Assembly (NCBI RefSeq): GCF_026343335.1 | Contig: NZ_JAPELX010000001.1 | Coordinates: forward strand, 4,092,001-4,156,000 | DNA length: 64,000 nt | Source: Streptomyces sp. NBC_00078 | GTDB taxonomy: Bacteria > Actinomycetota > Actinomycetes > Streptomycetales > Streptomycetaceae | Reading direction: 5' to 3' | Shown: positions 51,184 to 59,745 of the stretch, in pieces | Layout of the letters: each line of letters begins with the position of its first letter | Numbering within the stretch: position 1 is the stretch's first letter | Made by a program: the position numbers and the translations under genes | Notes under the pieces: generated by a model | What the model was told of the DNA's origin: nothing | What the model saw: only the letters and a program-made list of their open reading frames with translations | The model's database searches: none

Positions 51184-51837
51184 TCAGAAATCTTCGTGAT
51201 GAAACACCTCGAACTTCCCTAGTCGCGCACGCGGAAACGGCCGCGTCGACGGAAGAGCCATCTGCGCGACGCTCTCGGAGATCCCTTCACCGAGCATTTT
51301 TTGGTACGCCGCGAGATTCGCGCGATACGCTTGCACTAGAACCACCTGAACCGGCCTTTCGGCCTGCGGCAAGATGTAGCAGCGGTCTGCGCTGAACTCC
51401 ACAAAAGAAAGCCCCTCGCGAGACACGTAGTCGTCGCCCATCAGGGCCGTGAATTCTAGCTCAAATCCTGTTTGCGGCCCTGGGGTCACCCAAGAGACGC
51501 GGATCGATTGAATCTGATTGTCATCGATCATGATGCCGTCGGCCCCCGTAACAGCATCAAGAATCGGCTTCAGGATATTGTCGAGGTCGGCCACTAGATG
51601 GGTCTGGTAGCGGCGGGACTCCTCAATGAACCACACCAGGTTCAGTTCGACATCGTGAGTAAATACACCCCTTGTGCCCCTCTGAACAGCTGAAGCGAGG
51701 GCATCCTTGAAAAGACGCTTTCGGTGCGGATCAGCCTGGAGCGAAATAGGATCCACCGTGCTACGAATATCGACCCGCCCGTGATCGCGAAACTCCTGCA
51801 CATCGAAGTTCGCCTCGGTCACCACTGATCTGGACAT
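51184..51837 (-). CDS. RusA-like Holliday-junction-resolvase family protein
   Basis: A 217-residue protein. DLDNILKPILDAVTGADGIMIDDNQI matches the catalytic aspartate region of RusA-type nucleases. GC is below the neighbours, typical of phage-related DNA. ATG 51837 opens MSRSVVTEANFD. Its stop lies exactly at the truncation point of the glycosidase pseudogene, so it marks an insertion edge. Confidence 0.72.
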   Translation of the reverse strand: MSRSVVTEANFDVQEFRDHGRVDIRSTVDPISLQADPHRKRLFKDALASAVQRGTRGVFTHDVELNLVWFIEESRRYQTHLVADLDNILKPILDAVTGADGIMIDDNQIQSIRVSWVTPGPQTGFELEFTALMGDDYVSREGLSFVEFSADRCYILPQAERPVQVVLVQAYRANLAAYQKMLGEGISESVAQMALPSTRPFPRARLGKFEVFHHEDF

Positions 51838-51928
51838 GAACGGCAGCTTCTCAGCACCGGGCGACCACCACAAGCGCCGAGGACAGCGGGCAGCGGAAGG
51901 CCAACCCAAGCTGACATCCGGGCGACGA

Positions 51929-52162
51929 TTAGCCCTCCGCGAGATGGTCAAATTCGCCGGCCTTGACCCCCTCGATCATGGCGGCTATCTCCGAGCGGGT
52001 GTAGAGGAGGGCCGGGCCGTTGGGTGCCTTGCTGTGGCGGATGGCGATGCCGTTTTCGTAAGAGGCGAACTCGACACAGTCGCCGTCACCTCCGGAGGCA
52101 GATGACTTCTGCCATGTGACGGCCAGTGCGGAGGCGTCCGGGATTATGTGCTGCGACGACAT
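51929..52162 (-). CDS. DUF397 protein
   Basis: A 77-residue protein with a single DUF397 motif (WQKSSASGGDGDCVEFA, IAIRHSKAPNGPALLYTRSE, MIEGVKAGEFDHL). It lies 6 bp downstream of the XRE gene on the same strand and is its likely partner. Confidence 0.92.
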   Translation of the reverse strand: MSSQHIIPDASALAVTWQKSSASGGDGDCVEFASYENGIAIRHSKAPNGPALLYTRSEIAAMIEGVKAGEFDHLAEG

Positions 52163-52168
52163 GCCTAC

Positions 52169-53056
52169 TTATCCTTTACGGTAATTGTTGAGATGGCGCT
52201 CGACGAGTTCCAGTGATTCAGCCTTCCTGAGGGAGGCCGACATCATGAGGCGGTTGAACAGTCTGCTGTACGCCTGAACTTCCGCGGCTTCTTCCAGGAA
52301 CCTGTTACCGGTCAGACCTTCAAGGTAGACGACGTCAGGCTCCCATTGTTCAGGAAATGAGAGAACGACGAACGGCCCGAACAGTGCTGCGTGAGCATCC
52401 GAGGCTTCCGGCAGTACGTGAATGTTGACTGTTCCGGGATATTCCTTTACCAGGACGAGCAGGTACTCTAGCTGCTCGGCCATCACATCAGGCCCGCCAA
52501 TGGCGTGCCGAAATACAGATTCAGAGATGACGCCCCAGAAAACCAAGGGGTTTGATCGATTCAAGACCTGTTGCCGCTTGTCGCGAATGGCGAGTCGTTC
52601 GCGCCTCTCGTCTCCCGAGATACCGGGCAAGTGTAGGTCGAGCACTGCCGCAGCATATGCATGCGTCTGCAACAGCCCGGGAACCAGGGTGGTTTGAACG
52701 TTATATGTGTCTGACGCGTCCGATTCATAGCCGATGTAGTCGGCATACATGGGGCTGATGACTGACCGGATGTCCGTTTCCCAGCCGCGGACATTGCCTC
52801 GCCTGCGGAGATCCAGCATGTACGAGCGAAGGTCCGGGTCTTCGATGGCGTAGCGATCGAGCAGCAGGCCCAGGTCCGGCTCAGAGATGCCGATCCGGCC
52901 TGATTCGATGCGACTCAGCTTGGCTTCCGACCAGTTGAGCGAGCGCGCCATGCTGTCTTGGCTGCCATGCGCACCGTCCTCTCGCACCTTGCGAAGGATG
53001 TGCCCCAACCTCACCTGCCGTGCAGTCGGCTGCAGGATCCGGCGCGTCGCCACCAT
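52169..53056 (-). CDS. XRE-family regulator (WhiJ/DUF5753 type)
   Basis: A 295-residue protein with helix-turn-helix at about 14-70 (GHILRKVREDGAHGSQDSMARSLNWSEAKLSRIESGR) and the DUF5753 domain (LVPGLLQTHAYAAAVL, VNIHVLPEASDAHAA, VYLEGLTGNRFLE). The region is AT-richer than usual. ATG 53056 has GAGAGGGG upstream. It forms a unit with the DUF397 gene and is divergent from an AbaA-like ATPase gene. Confidence 0.92.
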   Translation of the reverse strand: MVATRRILQPTARQVRLGHILRKVREDGAHGSQDSMARSLNWSEAKLSRIESGRIGISEPDLGLLLDRYAIEDPDLRSYMLDLRRRGNVRGWETDIRSVISPMYADYIGYESDASDTYNVQTTLVPGLLQTHAYAAAVLDLHLPGISGDERRERLAIRDKRQQVLNRSNPLVFWGVISESVFRHAIGGPDVMAEQLEYLLVLVKEYPGTVNIHVLPEASDAHAALFGPFVVLSFPEQWEPDVVYLEGLTGNRFLEEAAEVQAYSRLFNRLMMSASLRKAESLELVERHLNNYRKG

Positions 53057-53254
53057 GTGCCCCTCTCTTGACCTGGGCAGCCGTAGCAGAGTGCAGGACG
53101 CACGTCTGCCCCCATTACCTGGCAAGCACTCAAACGAGTGGGATCAGATTGCAGGGTTGCATGCCACGGCCAGCGAGTTGCAGGATTGCAACCTGATCGC
53201 TTGCAGTCCGACGTCCACTGTCCGTTCTGCCGCACCCCATGGGGGTCGTTTGCT

Positions 53255-53665
53255 ATGCCCGAACCGATCACACGCCGTCAGTATCCCACCACGCCCCGGT
53301 CCGTAGCCCGTGCCCGTATGGACAGCCTCGCCTTCCTTCATGCCTGCAGTGTCGACCGTGAGGCCGGATTCTCAAGTGATCTGACTCTCGTCGTAAGCGA
53401 GTTAATGACGAACGCCGTAACTCACGGGTGCGTACCGGGCACTTCAGGCCGGCAGATCGCGATGTCCATCGAAAAGGCGGGCAACGTCTACCGCATCGAA
53501 GTGCGGGACACCCAGAGCGACGGGATGCCTGTGCTGGGCGAGCCCGATGCCCTGGGAGGCGAGGGAAGAGGGCTCATCCTTGTCGACTTCCTGTCCGACA
53601 AGTGGGGCGTACGACCAGAGCGCGTTGGCAAGACCGTGTGGGCCGAGAAGGAATTCGCCAAGTGA
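53255..53665 (+). CDS. RsbW/AbaA-like ATP-binding protein with a TTA codon
   Basis: A 136-residue GHKL ATPase: VVSELMTNAVTHG (N-box), VRDTQSDGMPV (G1) and GEGRGLILVDFLSDKWG (G2). Such anti-sigma-factor-like proteins occur in WhiJ/AbaA clusters. The leucine of SELMTNA is encoded by TTA at 53402-53404, so translation should need the bldA tRNA. ATG 53255 begins MPEPITRRQY. It is divergent from the XRE gene. Confidence 0.88.
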   Translation: MPEPITRRQYPTTPRSVARARMDSLAFLHACSVDREAGFSSDLTLVVSELMTNAVTHGCVPGTSGRQIAMSIEKAGNVYRIEVRDTQSDGMPVLGEPDALGGEGRGLILVDFLSDKWGVRPERVGKTVWAEKEFAK

Positions 53666-53739
53666 GCGAAGTGCCCCGCAAACGGCATCGCGGGCCGTCG
53701 CGGGGCGGAGTGTCAACAGCCAACCAAGGAGCTATCAAC

Positions 53740-54120
53740 ATGGGTGGCCCTATCGCCTGGGCGGTCGGCGTCCTGGGCGCTTTACGGAGAAGGCGGTCCC
53801 CGTCACGTACGCGAGGCGGGCCCGCAGCAGCGGCCAACAGCACGGTACTTGCGCCGAGTTCCGCCCCGGCGGCGCCGCGGCGCCTCGACCCGCACGCCGC
53901 CCGCTGGGTCCGCTGGGCGAGGCAGGCCGAGCGGTTGAGGTGGAGTGGGCGAGGGCTGCCTCTGCTGCCGGAGGAGCCGTGTTGGGACGGCCTGAGCACC
54001 GCCGGGCCCAAGCATGGACATCGAGCCGAACCGCCCGACCGGGGTCGGTGGGAGTCGGTAGAGCACCCCGTGCGGGCATACGTGCTCACCGCCCTGAGCG
54101 AGGGGGCGGTCCATGGTTGA
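53740..54120 (+). CDS. Hypothetical Arg/Pro-rich protein of the WhiJ-like cluster
   Basis: A 126-residue, strongly basic protein (LGALRRRRSPSRTR and later PHAARWVRWARQAERLRW) with a helical C-terminus (HPVRAYVLTALSEGAV). ATG 53740 has AAGGAG at 9 nt. It overlaps the next gene by 8 bp, so all three plus-strand genes are probably one operon. Confidence 0.65.
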   Translation: MGGPIAWAVGVLGALRRRRSPSRTRGGPAAAANSTVLAPSSAPAAPRRLDPHAARWVRWARQAERLRWSGRGLPLLPEEPCWDGLSTAGPKHGHRAEPPDRGRWESVEHPVRAYVLTALSEGAVHG

Positions 54121-54313
54121 CCACGACGTTCCGGTACTGCACCTCGCGGACGAACAGGAGTGGCTCGCCTGGGCCACCCACGTGAGGAAGTGCACCGCAG
54201 GGTGTCGCATCGGTCTGGGTGAGGAGTGCGCGGAGGCGATGACGCTGCGCGAGGCCGTGTATGCAGCACGGGCCCGCGCTGAGAAGTCGAAGGCGCTGAT
54301 GACCTACGTATGA
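54113..54313 (+). CDS. Small hypothetical protein of the same operon
   Basis: A 66-residue protein with LHLADEQEWLAWATHV and a CTAGCRIGLGEEC cysteine pair that might bind metal. It overlaps the preceding gene by 8 bp. No family is recognised. Confidence 0.6.
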   Translation: MVDHDVPVLHLADEQEWLAWATHVRKCTAGCRIGLGEECAEAMTLREAVYAARARAEKSKALMTYV

Positions 54314-54427
54314 CAAGGGGCGCCGGGCCGGGCAACGCCCGTACTGGGCGCCCTTCTGGCAGCGTACGAACCTCGTCGTCAGAGCTTCTCGGTCACGTCG
54401 TCGACGCACCATGCAGAGCTCGTTGGC

Positions 54428-55378
54428 TCAGCCGGCCGTCAGCCACAACTGATCCAGATTCACGTTGCACTGGTTTCCTGCGTTGCAGGCGACCTGGATC
54501 GTGTTCGTGCCCTCGTTCAGGCTCACGATGGCCCAGGTGGACTTCCAGCCCTTCTCCCAGTCGCCTTCGGGTGTGCCACCGCCGAAGTTCTTCATGTTCA
54601 GCGGCCGCGAGTCGGCCTTGTTGTTGACCACCAGCGTGGCGTTGGCATCCACACCCGGGATGTCGTAGCCCACGTACAGCCGGTAGCTTCCGGCCTTCTC
54701 GACGTTGTCGACCGTCCACGTGACCGTCGCTCCGACGTGGTTGAAGCCCGTCACGTAGACGCCGCCCTTGGCTTTCGAGCCCTTGATGTCTGACGACGTC
54801 GTCACACCGGGCCCGAGCTGCAGTGCGTTCGCATCCGTCTTCGGCAGATCCGCCGCCGCGCTGCTGCTCGCCGACTGGCTCGGCTTGGAGCTCTGCGAGG
54901 TGGACGGTGTCGACGCGGCGCCGCCGCCCGCCTTGTCGTCCTTGGAGTTGCCGTTCATCATCGCCACGCCGATGCCGATCACGACCGCGGCGACCACCGC
55001 GACCGCGCCGATCAGCAGGCCCTTGGTGTTGGGGCCGCGTCGGCCGCCGCCACCGCCGGGCATCTGCTGCTGGGTGGTGGGTGCACCGCCGGGAAACGTC
55101 TCCGGCGCCGAATAGTGGGCGTTCGGCCTGCCGTACGCGCCCTGCTGCTGCGGGGCCTGCTGCTGCGGGACCTGGCCGTAGGGAGTCGTCTGCTGGGCCT
55201 GGGCCGGCTGGCCGTACTGCCGCTCGCCGACCGCGCGCACCCTGTTGACCGAGCCCGGGTAGCCGTAGCCGCCGCCACCGGACGGCGGCTGGGCTCCGTT
55301 GGCCTGCCCGTCGGCGTAGAGGTAACCGAACGGGTCGTCGTCCTCGGGCGTACTGGCGCCGTTGTTGCCGGACGTCAT
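54428..55378 (-). CDS. Membrane-anchored protein with CBM6/CBM35-like domain
   Basis: A 316-residue protein. A Gln/Gly/Pro-rich cytoplasmic N-terminus (to about 117) precedes one transmembrane helix (GLLIGAVAVVAAVVIGIGVAMM). A Ser/Thr linker and a beta-sandwich follow (GSYRLYVGYDIPG and GTNTIQVACNAGNQCNVNLDQLWL), as in carbohydrate-binding modules 6/35. Ser/Thr kinases of streptomycetes have similar extracellular parts, but no kinase domain is here. It may sense or bind wall glycans. Confidence 0.82.
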   Translation of the reverse strand: MTSGNNGASTPEDDDPFGYLYADGQANGAQPPSGGGGYGYPGSVNRVRAVGERQYGQPAQAQQTTPYGQVPQQQAPQQQGAYGRPNAHYSAPETFPGGAPTTQQQMPGGGGGRRGPNTKGLLIGAVAVVAAVVIGIGVAMMNGNSKDDKAGGGAASTPSTSQSSKPSQSASSSAAADLPKTDANALQLGPGVTTSSDIKGSKAKGGVYVTGFNHVGATVTWTVDNVEKAGSYRLYVGYDIPGVDANATLVVNNKADSRPLNMKNFGGGTPEGDWEKGWKSTWAIVSLNEGTNTIQVACNAGNQCNVNLDQLWLTAG

Positions 55379-55507
55379 CCCTTGTACTCCTCAGCGGTGC
55401 GGGTCGGTGCGATACGTGGGGTCAGAATGGCGAGCCTACCCGCTCCCGATGGCCCAAACAGGTGACTCGGATCGCATCGGCACCCGCCCGGCTCGCTGAC
55501 CTGGAGA

Positions 55508-57169
55508 TCAACCCGCGCGTCTGTGCTGTTTGGGACGAGATCGTTTCTCTACGTACATCCGCTCGTCGGCGGACTTCAACACTTCGTCCGCGGTCATGCC
55601 GCAGTGCGCCCACCCGATACCGAAGCTGGCGCCCACGCGCATGGCGCGGCCGTCGACCCGGATGGGCTGGATGATCTCGTTGCGCAGGCGTACGGCCAGG
55701 TCCTGGGCGTCGGCCTTGCCGAGCCCGTCGGCCAGCACCACGAACTCGTCACCGCCGAGCCGCGCCACCGTGTCACCGTCGCGCACCTGCCGCGACAGCC
55801 GCCGGGCGACCTCGATGAGAACCGCGTCACCCGCGTTGTGCCCGAACCGGTCGTTGATCGACTTGAAGCCGTCGAGGTCGCAGAAGAGGACCGCGAGCCC
55901 CTTGGCGCCGTCGTCGTGCTCGCCCTCGGGCGCGATGGTGTGCACATGGTGGTCGTAACCGTCGTACACCTCGACGTCGCCACCGCCCGGCCGGAAGTCG
56001 AAGCCGTGGCCGTGGGCGTCGAAGGCCGGGTGGCCGTAGGCCGCGTCCAGGGACTCCAGGGCACCGGGGTGGCCGGTGCGCTGGCAGAGGCGGGAGGAGA
56101 GGCGCGAGCGCAGCTCGGCGGAGTTCGGCAGGCCGGTGAGCGAGTCGTGGGAGGCGCGATGGGCGAGCTGCAGCTCGCGGCGCTTGCGGTCCTCGATCTC
56201 CTCGACGTGGGTCAGGAGGAAACGGGGCCCGTCGGCGGCGTCCGCGACGACGGAGTTGCGCAGGGAGACCCAGACATACGTACCGTCACGGCGCCCGAGC
56301 CTGAGCTCCGCCCGTCCCCCTTCGGCGGACGTCCGCAGCAGGGTGCCGATGTCCTCGGGGTGGACGAGGTCCGAGAACGCGTAGCGGCGCATCGCGGAGG
56401 CGGGGCGGCCCAGCAGCCGGCACAGGGCGTCGTTCGTCCGCAGGATCCGGCCGTGCTGGTCGCCTCCCATCTCGGCGATGGCCATGCCGGAGGGGGCGTA
56501 CTCGAAGGCCTGCCGGAAGCTTTCCTCACTGGCGCGCAGGGCCTGTTGCTCTCTTTCGAGCCTGACCAGTGCGCGCTGCATGTTGGCCCGTAGACGTGCG
56601 TTACTGATCGCGATCGCGGCCTGGAACGCGTACATCTGGAGCGCTTCGCGACCCCATGCGCCCGGCCGCCGGCCGTTGCGCGGCCGGTCCACGGACAGGA
56701 CGCCGATCAGTTCACCGCAGGAGCCGCCCGGCGCGGCGGGCGTGTACATGGGGGCGAAGAGCCGGTCGGAGGGGTGCCACTCGTCCTCGAAGCGGGGCGC
56801 GGGTCCGTCGGTGTACCACTGCGGGACGTCGTCGTCGTCGAGGATCCAGCCCTCGGTGTGCGGTATGAAGACCAGGTCGCCCCAGTGTTCGCCCATGCTC
56901 AGCCGGCGGTCCCAGGAGTCGCGCGAGCCGGCCCGGCCGGTGATGAGCGCCTCGGCGGCCGCGTTCCCGGAGAAGGCGGCGACCACGAGGTCGCCGTCGG
57001 GGCGGACGAGGTTGACGCACGCCAGCTCATAGCCGAGGCCCTTGACCACGCCGTCCGCGACGGTCTGCAGCGTGTCCGCCAGGCTGCGGGCCGTGTTCAT
57101 GTCAGCCATGACCTGGTGCAGTTGCCGCAGGGTTGCTAGACGGACGTAGGGCTCTGACTCGGTCTCCAT
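55508..57169 (-). CDS. cdgB: Diguanylate cyclase CdgB (GAF-PAS-GGDEF)
   Basis: A 553-residue protein: GAF domain (about 15-195), PAS domain (about 208-330) and GGDEF domain. The active-site motif LGGDEFVV is intact at 471-478, and an RDGD inhibitory site lies at 463-466, exactly 5 residues before GGDEF. A 60-residue Gly/His/Asp-rich insertion (about 362-425) separates HDSLTGLPN from LFCDLDGF. It should synthesise cyclic di-GMP, which controls BldD and development. ATG 57169 has GGAGGG upstream. Confidence 0.93.
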   Translation of the reverse strand: METESEPYVRLATLRQLHQVMADMNTARSLADTLQTVADGVVKGLGYELACVNLVRPDGDLVVAAFSGNAAAEALITGRAGSRDSWDRRLSMGEHWGDLVFIPHTEGWILDDDDVPQWYTDGPAPRFEDEWHPSDRLFAPMYTPAAPGGSCGELIGVLSVDRPRNGRRPGAWGREALQMYAFQAAIAISNARLRANMQRALVRLEREQQALRASEESFRQAFEYAPSGMAIAEMGGDQHGRILRTNDALCRLLGRPASAMRRYAFSDLVHPEDIGTLLRTSAEGGRAELRLGRRDGTYVWVSLRNSVVADAADGPRFLLTHVEEIEDRKRRELQLAHRASHDSLTGLPNSAELRSRLSSRLCQRTGHPGALESLDAAYGHPAFDAHGHGFDFRPGGGDVEVYDGYDHHVHTIAPEGEHDDGAKGLAVLFCDLDGFKSINDRFGHNAGDAVLIEVARRLSRQVRDGDTVARLGGDEFVVLADGLGKADAQDLAVRLRNEIIQPIRVDGRAMRVGASFGIGWAHCGMTADEVLKSADERMYVEKRSRPKQHRRAG

Positions 57170-57530
57170 GCTCGCCCTCCCCCCGAGTACCTCGCAGCGA
57201 ATCAAGGGTTCTCATCGGCGTATCGTTCTGGCAGCTTCCCAGCCACTGAATCACAGCGCGCTGCCCACTCGGTACACAGGGTCAACAATTAGTGGCCCTT
57301 GTGACTCAAGTCACAGCTAAAGATGAACAATTGAGTGGTGTTTCTGCGTTCTCCCTGTGCGTTTACTGAACGCAAAGTTTGTGGGTTTGTGGAGATGCCG
57401 AACGAGGCTACGTCGGGATACCGGGAAGGACCGGGAAAGATGCGTCGGCGAACTCCGCCGGTGGTCCTAGGTCCGGTCTCCGCCCCGGGCCCGATGCGGT
57501 CCGTGCGGGGCGGACACTAGCGTCTCCGGA
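57170..57530. other. Divergent region cdgB / flavin reductase
   Basis: About 360 bases, AT-rich in the middle. It holds the palindrome at 57301-57314 and a TAGCGT -10-like box at 57520-57525 just before the flavin-reductase GTG. No gene is supported. Confidence 0.5.
57301..57314. promoter_or_regulatory. Palindrome in the cdgB promoter region, BldD-like
   Basis: GTGACT-CA-AGTCAC, 132 bp upstream of the cdgB ATG. It has the TNAC/GTNA half-sites of BldD boxes, though the spacing is one base short of consensus. cdgB is a known BldD target in S. coelicolor. Confidence 0.45.
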
Positions 57531-58115
57531 GTGCCGAACACTCCTGCTGCCACGTTCCCGATCACTGCTCCGCGCGCCTCCGGGCATGCTGAGGGGGTGA
57601 GCAACGACGAGTTCCGCGCCGCGATGTCCCGGCTGGCCGCGGGCGTGGTCCTGGTGACCGCACAGGAGCCCGCCCTCGACCCGGACGACCCGTCCGCGCC
57701 GGACGGCGAGGACGTCGGCATGACGGCCACCTCCTTCATGTCGGTCTCCCTGGACCCGCCGTTGGTCCTGGTCAGCCTGCGCGAGGGCTCCCGCATGGAC
57801 GACCTGCTCGACGAGCAGCCCCGGTGGGCCGTCTCGTTCCTCTCCGAGAGCCAGCGCCACATCGCCGGCCGGTTCGCCATGAAGGGCCGCATCAGCGACC
57901 GGCTGCTGTTCGAGGACATCCCGTACGCCCGTGGCGAGGTGTCCGGCGCGCCTTTGGTGGGCGGCGCCCTGGCCACCCTGGAATGCGAGACGGAACAGCG
58001 GGTGCGGGCCGGGGACCACACGCTGGTGATCGGGCGGGTGCTGACGGCTGAGGTGCCCAGCGCGGACGGCGGTCCGCTGGCGTATTTCCGGGGCCGGTAC
58101 CGGCAGTTGGGCTGA
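57531..58115 (+). CDS. Flavin reductase-like FMN-binding protein
   Basis: A 194-residue protein of the flavin reductase domain family: FRAAMSRLAAGVVLVTA, MTATSFMSVSLDPPLVLVS and AVSFLSESQ are its blocks. It may reduce FMN for a partner monooxygenase. GTG 57531 would be leaderless after TAGCGT; GTG 57597 (VSNDEF) is an alternative start. Confidence 0.85.
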   Translation: MPNTPAATFPITAPRASGHAEGVSNDEFRAAMSRLAAGVVLVTAQEPALDPDDPSAPDGEDVGMTATSFMSVSLDPPLVLVSLREGSRMDDLLDEQPRWAVSFLSESQRHIAGRFAMKGRISDRLLFEDIPYARGEVSGAPLVGGALATLECETEQRVRAGDHTLVIGRVLTAEVPSADGGPLAYFRGRYRQLG

Positions 58116-58164
58116 CCTGGTAATTCCGTGGCACGCGCGCGTGCCGAGTCTCTAGGGTGCGCGC

Positions 58165-58635
58165 ATGACGACGACGCCGGCACCCCGACTCGAAGAGATC
58201 ACGCCCCGGAACTTCGACGCCGCGACCGGAATCCGGGTCCGGCCGGAGCAGGAGTTCGCCGTCGCCCCGGTGATGAAGTCCCTCGCGCAGGCATACGTGC
58301 ATCCCGCCGGGGTCGCCTGGCCGCGTCTGATCGTCGACGGCGGCCGCCCGGTCGGCTTCCTGATGGCCTTCTTCGACATCGACTGGAAACTGGACGGCAC
58401 CCTGCACCGCTCCGGTCTGTGGCGGCTGAACATCGCCGCCGGTGAACAGGGCCGCGGATACGGCCGCTTCGCCGTCGAGTCCGTGGCGGCCGAGATCCGC
58501 CGCCGGGGCGGCAGGCAGCTCTACGTCACCTGGCACCCCGAGCCGCACGGCCCCCAGGAGTTCTACCGGAAGCTCGGCTTCCGAGACACCGGAGAGCTGA
58601 GCGAGGGCGAGACGGTCGGAGTGCTGGACCTCTAG
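58165..58635 (+). CDS. GNAT acetyltransferase
   Basis: A 156-residue GNAT: WRLNIAAGEQGRGYGRFAVESV is the acetyl-CoA loop region, and PQEFYRKLGFRDTGEL the closing motif. The substrate is unknown; the style is close to diamine or spermidine acetyltransferases. It converges on the ECF41 gene with a 4-bp overlap. Confidence 0.88.
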   Translation: MTTTPAPRLEEITPRNFDAATGIRVRPEQEFAVAPVMKSLAQAYVHPAGVAWPRLIVDGGRPVGFLMAFFDIDWKLDGTLHRSGLWRLNIAAGEQGRGYGRFAVESVAAEIRRRGGRQLYVTWHPEPHGPQEFYRKLGFRDTGELSEGETVGVLDL

Positions 58636-59543
58636 GCCAGGCTCACATCGAGTCGCGCCACCCCCTCGGGGTCCGTCACGATCTCGATGACGGCGATCCG
58701 CTCCCGGACGAACCTGAAGCTCAGCGCGCGGTCCAGGCGCCCCTCCAGGAACACCGCGAGACCCGTGGCACCGCCCACCAGCGCGGGCCGCGCAACATAC
58801 GCGAAGTGCGCGAAGCTCGACGCGCCCTTCGCCACGGCCTGCGCGCCCGTGGTCACGCCGACATCGGTGCGCGCGACGACGTCCGGGTCGAGCAGCGCGA
58901 CCAGCGCCTCGAAGTCGCCCTCTCGCGCCGCCGACAGGAACGCGTCCACGACCTCACGCTGCCGCACCAGGTCCGCGTCCGGGGCGTCGGCGCCCTGCAC
59001 CCGGCGGCGCGCCCGGCTGGCCAGCTGCCGCGCCGCCACCGGAGTGCGCCCCACGATGTCCCCGACCTCCCCGTACGACACCGTGAACAGGTCGTGCAGC
59101 ACGAACGCCAGCCGCTCCGCGGGCGACAGTATTTCGAGTACGACCAGCAGGGCGGCGCCCACGGAGTCCGCGAGCAGCGCGTCCTGCTCGGGATCGGGGC
59201 CGGCGGCGTCCGGCACGCGCGCGCTGACACCCGACGGTTCCAGCGGCTCCTCCGCGCGCGACTTGCGGGAGCGCAGCATGTCCAGGCAGACCCGGCCGAC
59301 CACCGTCGTCAGCCAGCCCCCGAGGTTGTCCACCTGCCGGGTGTCGGAACGGCTGAGCCGGAACCAGGCCTCCTGCACCGCGTCGTCGGCCTCGGCGGAC
59401 GAGCCGAGCATGCGGTAGGCGACGGCCCGCAGATGACTTCTGTGTGATTCGAATCGCCGGGCGAGAAATTCGTTATCCGTCGTCTCAGCCGCCTCAGACG
59501 CTTTCCGCGGGCGCTCCCCGGCCGGAATTCCGTTCTCGTTCAT
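58632..59543 (-). CDS. ECF41-type RNA polymerase sigma factor with SnoaL-like tail
   Basis: A 303-residue protein. Sigma region 2 (LRAVAYRMLGSSAEADDAVQEAWFRL) and region 4 (ILSPAERLAFVLHDLFTVSYGEVGDIVG) are followed by a SnoaL-like domain (VVDAFLSAAREGDFEALVALLDPDVVAR), the layout of ECF41. The tail modulates activity in place of a separate anti-sigma factor. ATG 59543 has GAGGAG at 8 nt. An exact ECF41 promoter lies upstream, so it should regulate itself. Confidence 0.93.
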   Translation of the reverse strand: MNENGIPAGERPRKASEAAETTDNEFLARRFESHRSHLRAVAYRMLGSSAEADDAVQEAWFRLSRSDTRQVDNLGGWLTTVVGRVCLDMLRSRKSRAEEPLEPSGVSARVPDAAGPDPEQDALLADSVGAALLVVLEILSPAERLAFVLHDLFTVSYGEVGDIVGRTPVAARQLASRARRRVQGADAPDADLVRQREVVDAFLSAAREGDFEALVALLDPDVVARTDVGVTTGAQAVAKGASSFAHFAYVARPALVGGATGLAVFLEGRLDRALSFRFVRERIAVIEIVTDPEGVARLDVSLA

Positions 59544-59583
59544 CGCCACAGCTCCTCGCCCGCCGGCCCCTTGTCGATGACTT

Positions 59584-59610
59584 GACGGACGGGCCGCCGA
59601 GGATGTGACA
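59584..59610 (-). promoter_or_regulatory. ECF41 promoter for the ECF41 gene
   Basis: On the minus strand TGTCACA (59610-59604) and CGTC (59587-59584) are separated by exactly 16 bp, the known ECF41 recognition pattern. It lies 41 bp upstream of the ATG. Positive autoregulation is expected. Confidence 0.85.
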
Positions 59611-59615
59611 AAGGA

Positions 59616-59712
59616 CGTTCTACGACTGACGCTCCACGCACACGTTCTGCGACTGACGTTCTACGACACGCGTTCTACGACAGGCCTTCCATGGCACACG
59701 TTCTACGACAGC
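59616..59712. repeat. 14-bp minisatellite upstream of the ECF41 promoter
   Basis: Seven units of about 14 bp. Five carry CGTTCTACGAC or CGTTCTGCGAC (at 59616, 59643, 59657, 59671, 59699); two are degenerate (59630, 59685). It lies between the ECF41 promoter and the end of arfB. Confidence 0.85.
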
Positions 59713-59745
59713 GCAGCCGGCGTCCGTTTTCCGACGCGTCCGGTC

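Noticed and set aside
51184..51395. C-terminal 70 residues of the truncated glycosidase as real protein
   Set aside because: They are antisense read-through of the RusA-like gene and do not resemble AbfB; the homologous part ends at about 51180.
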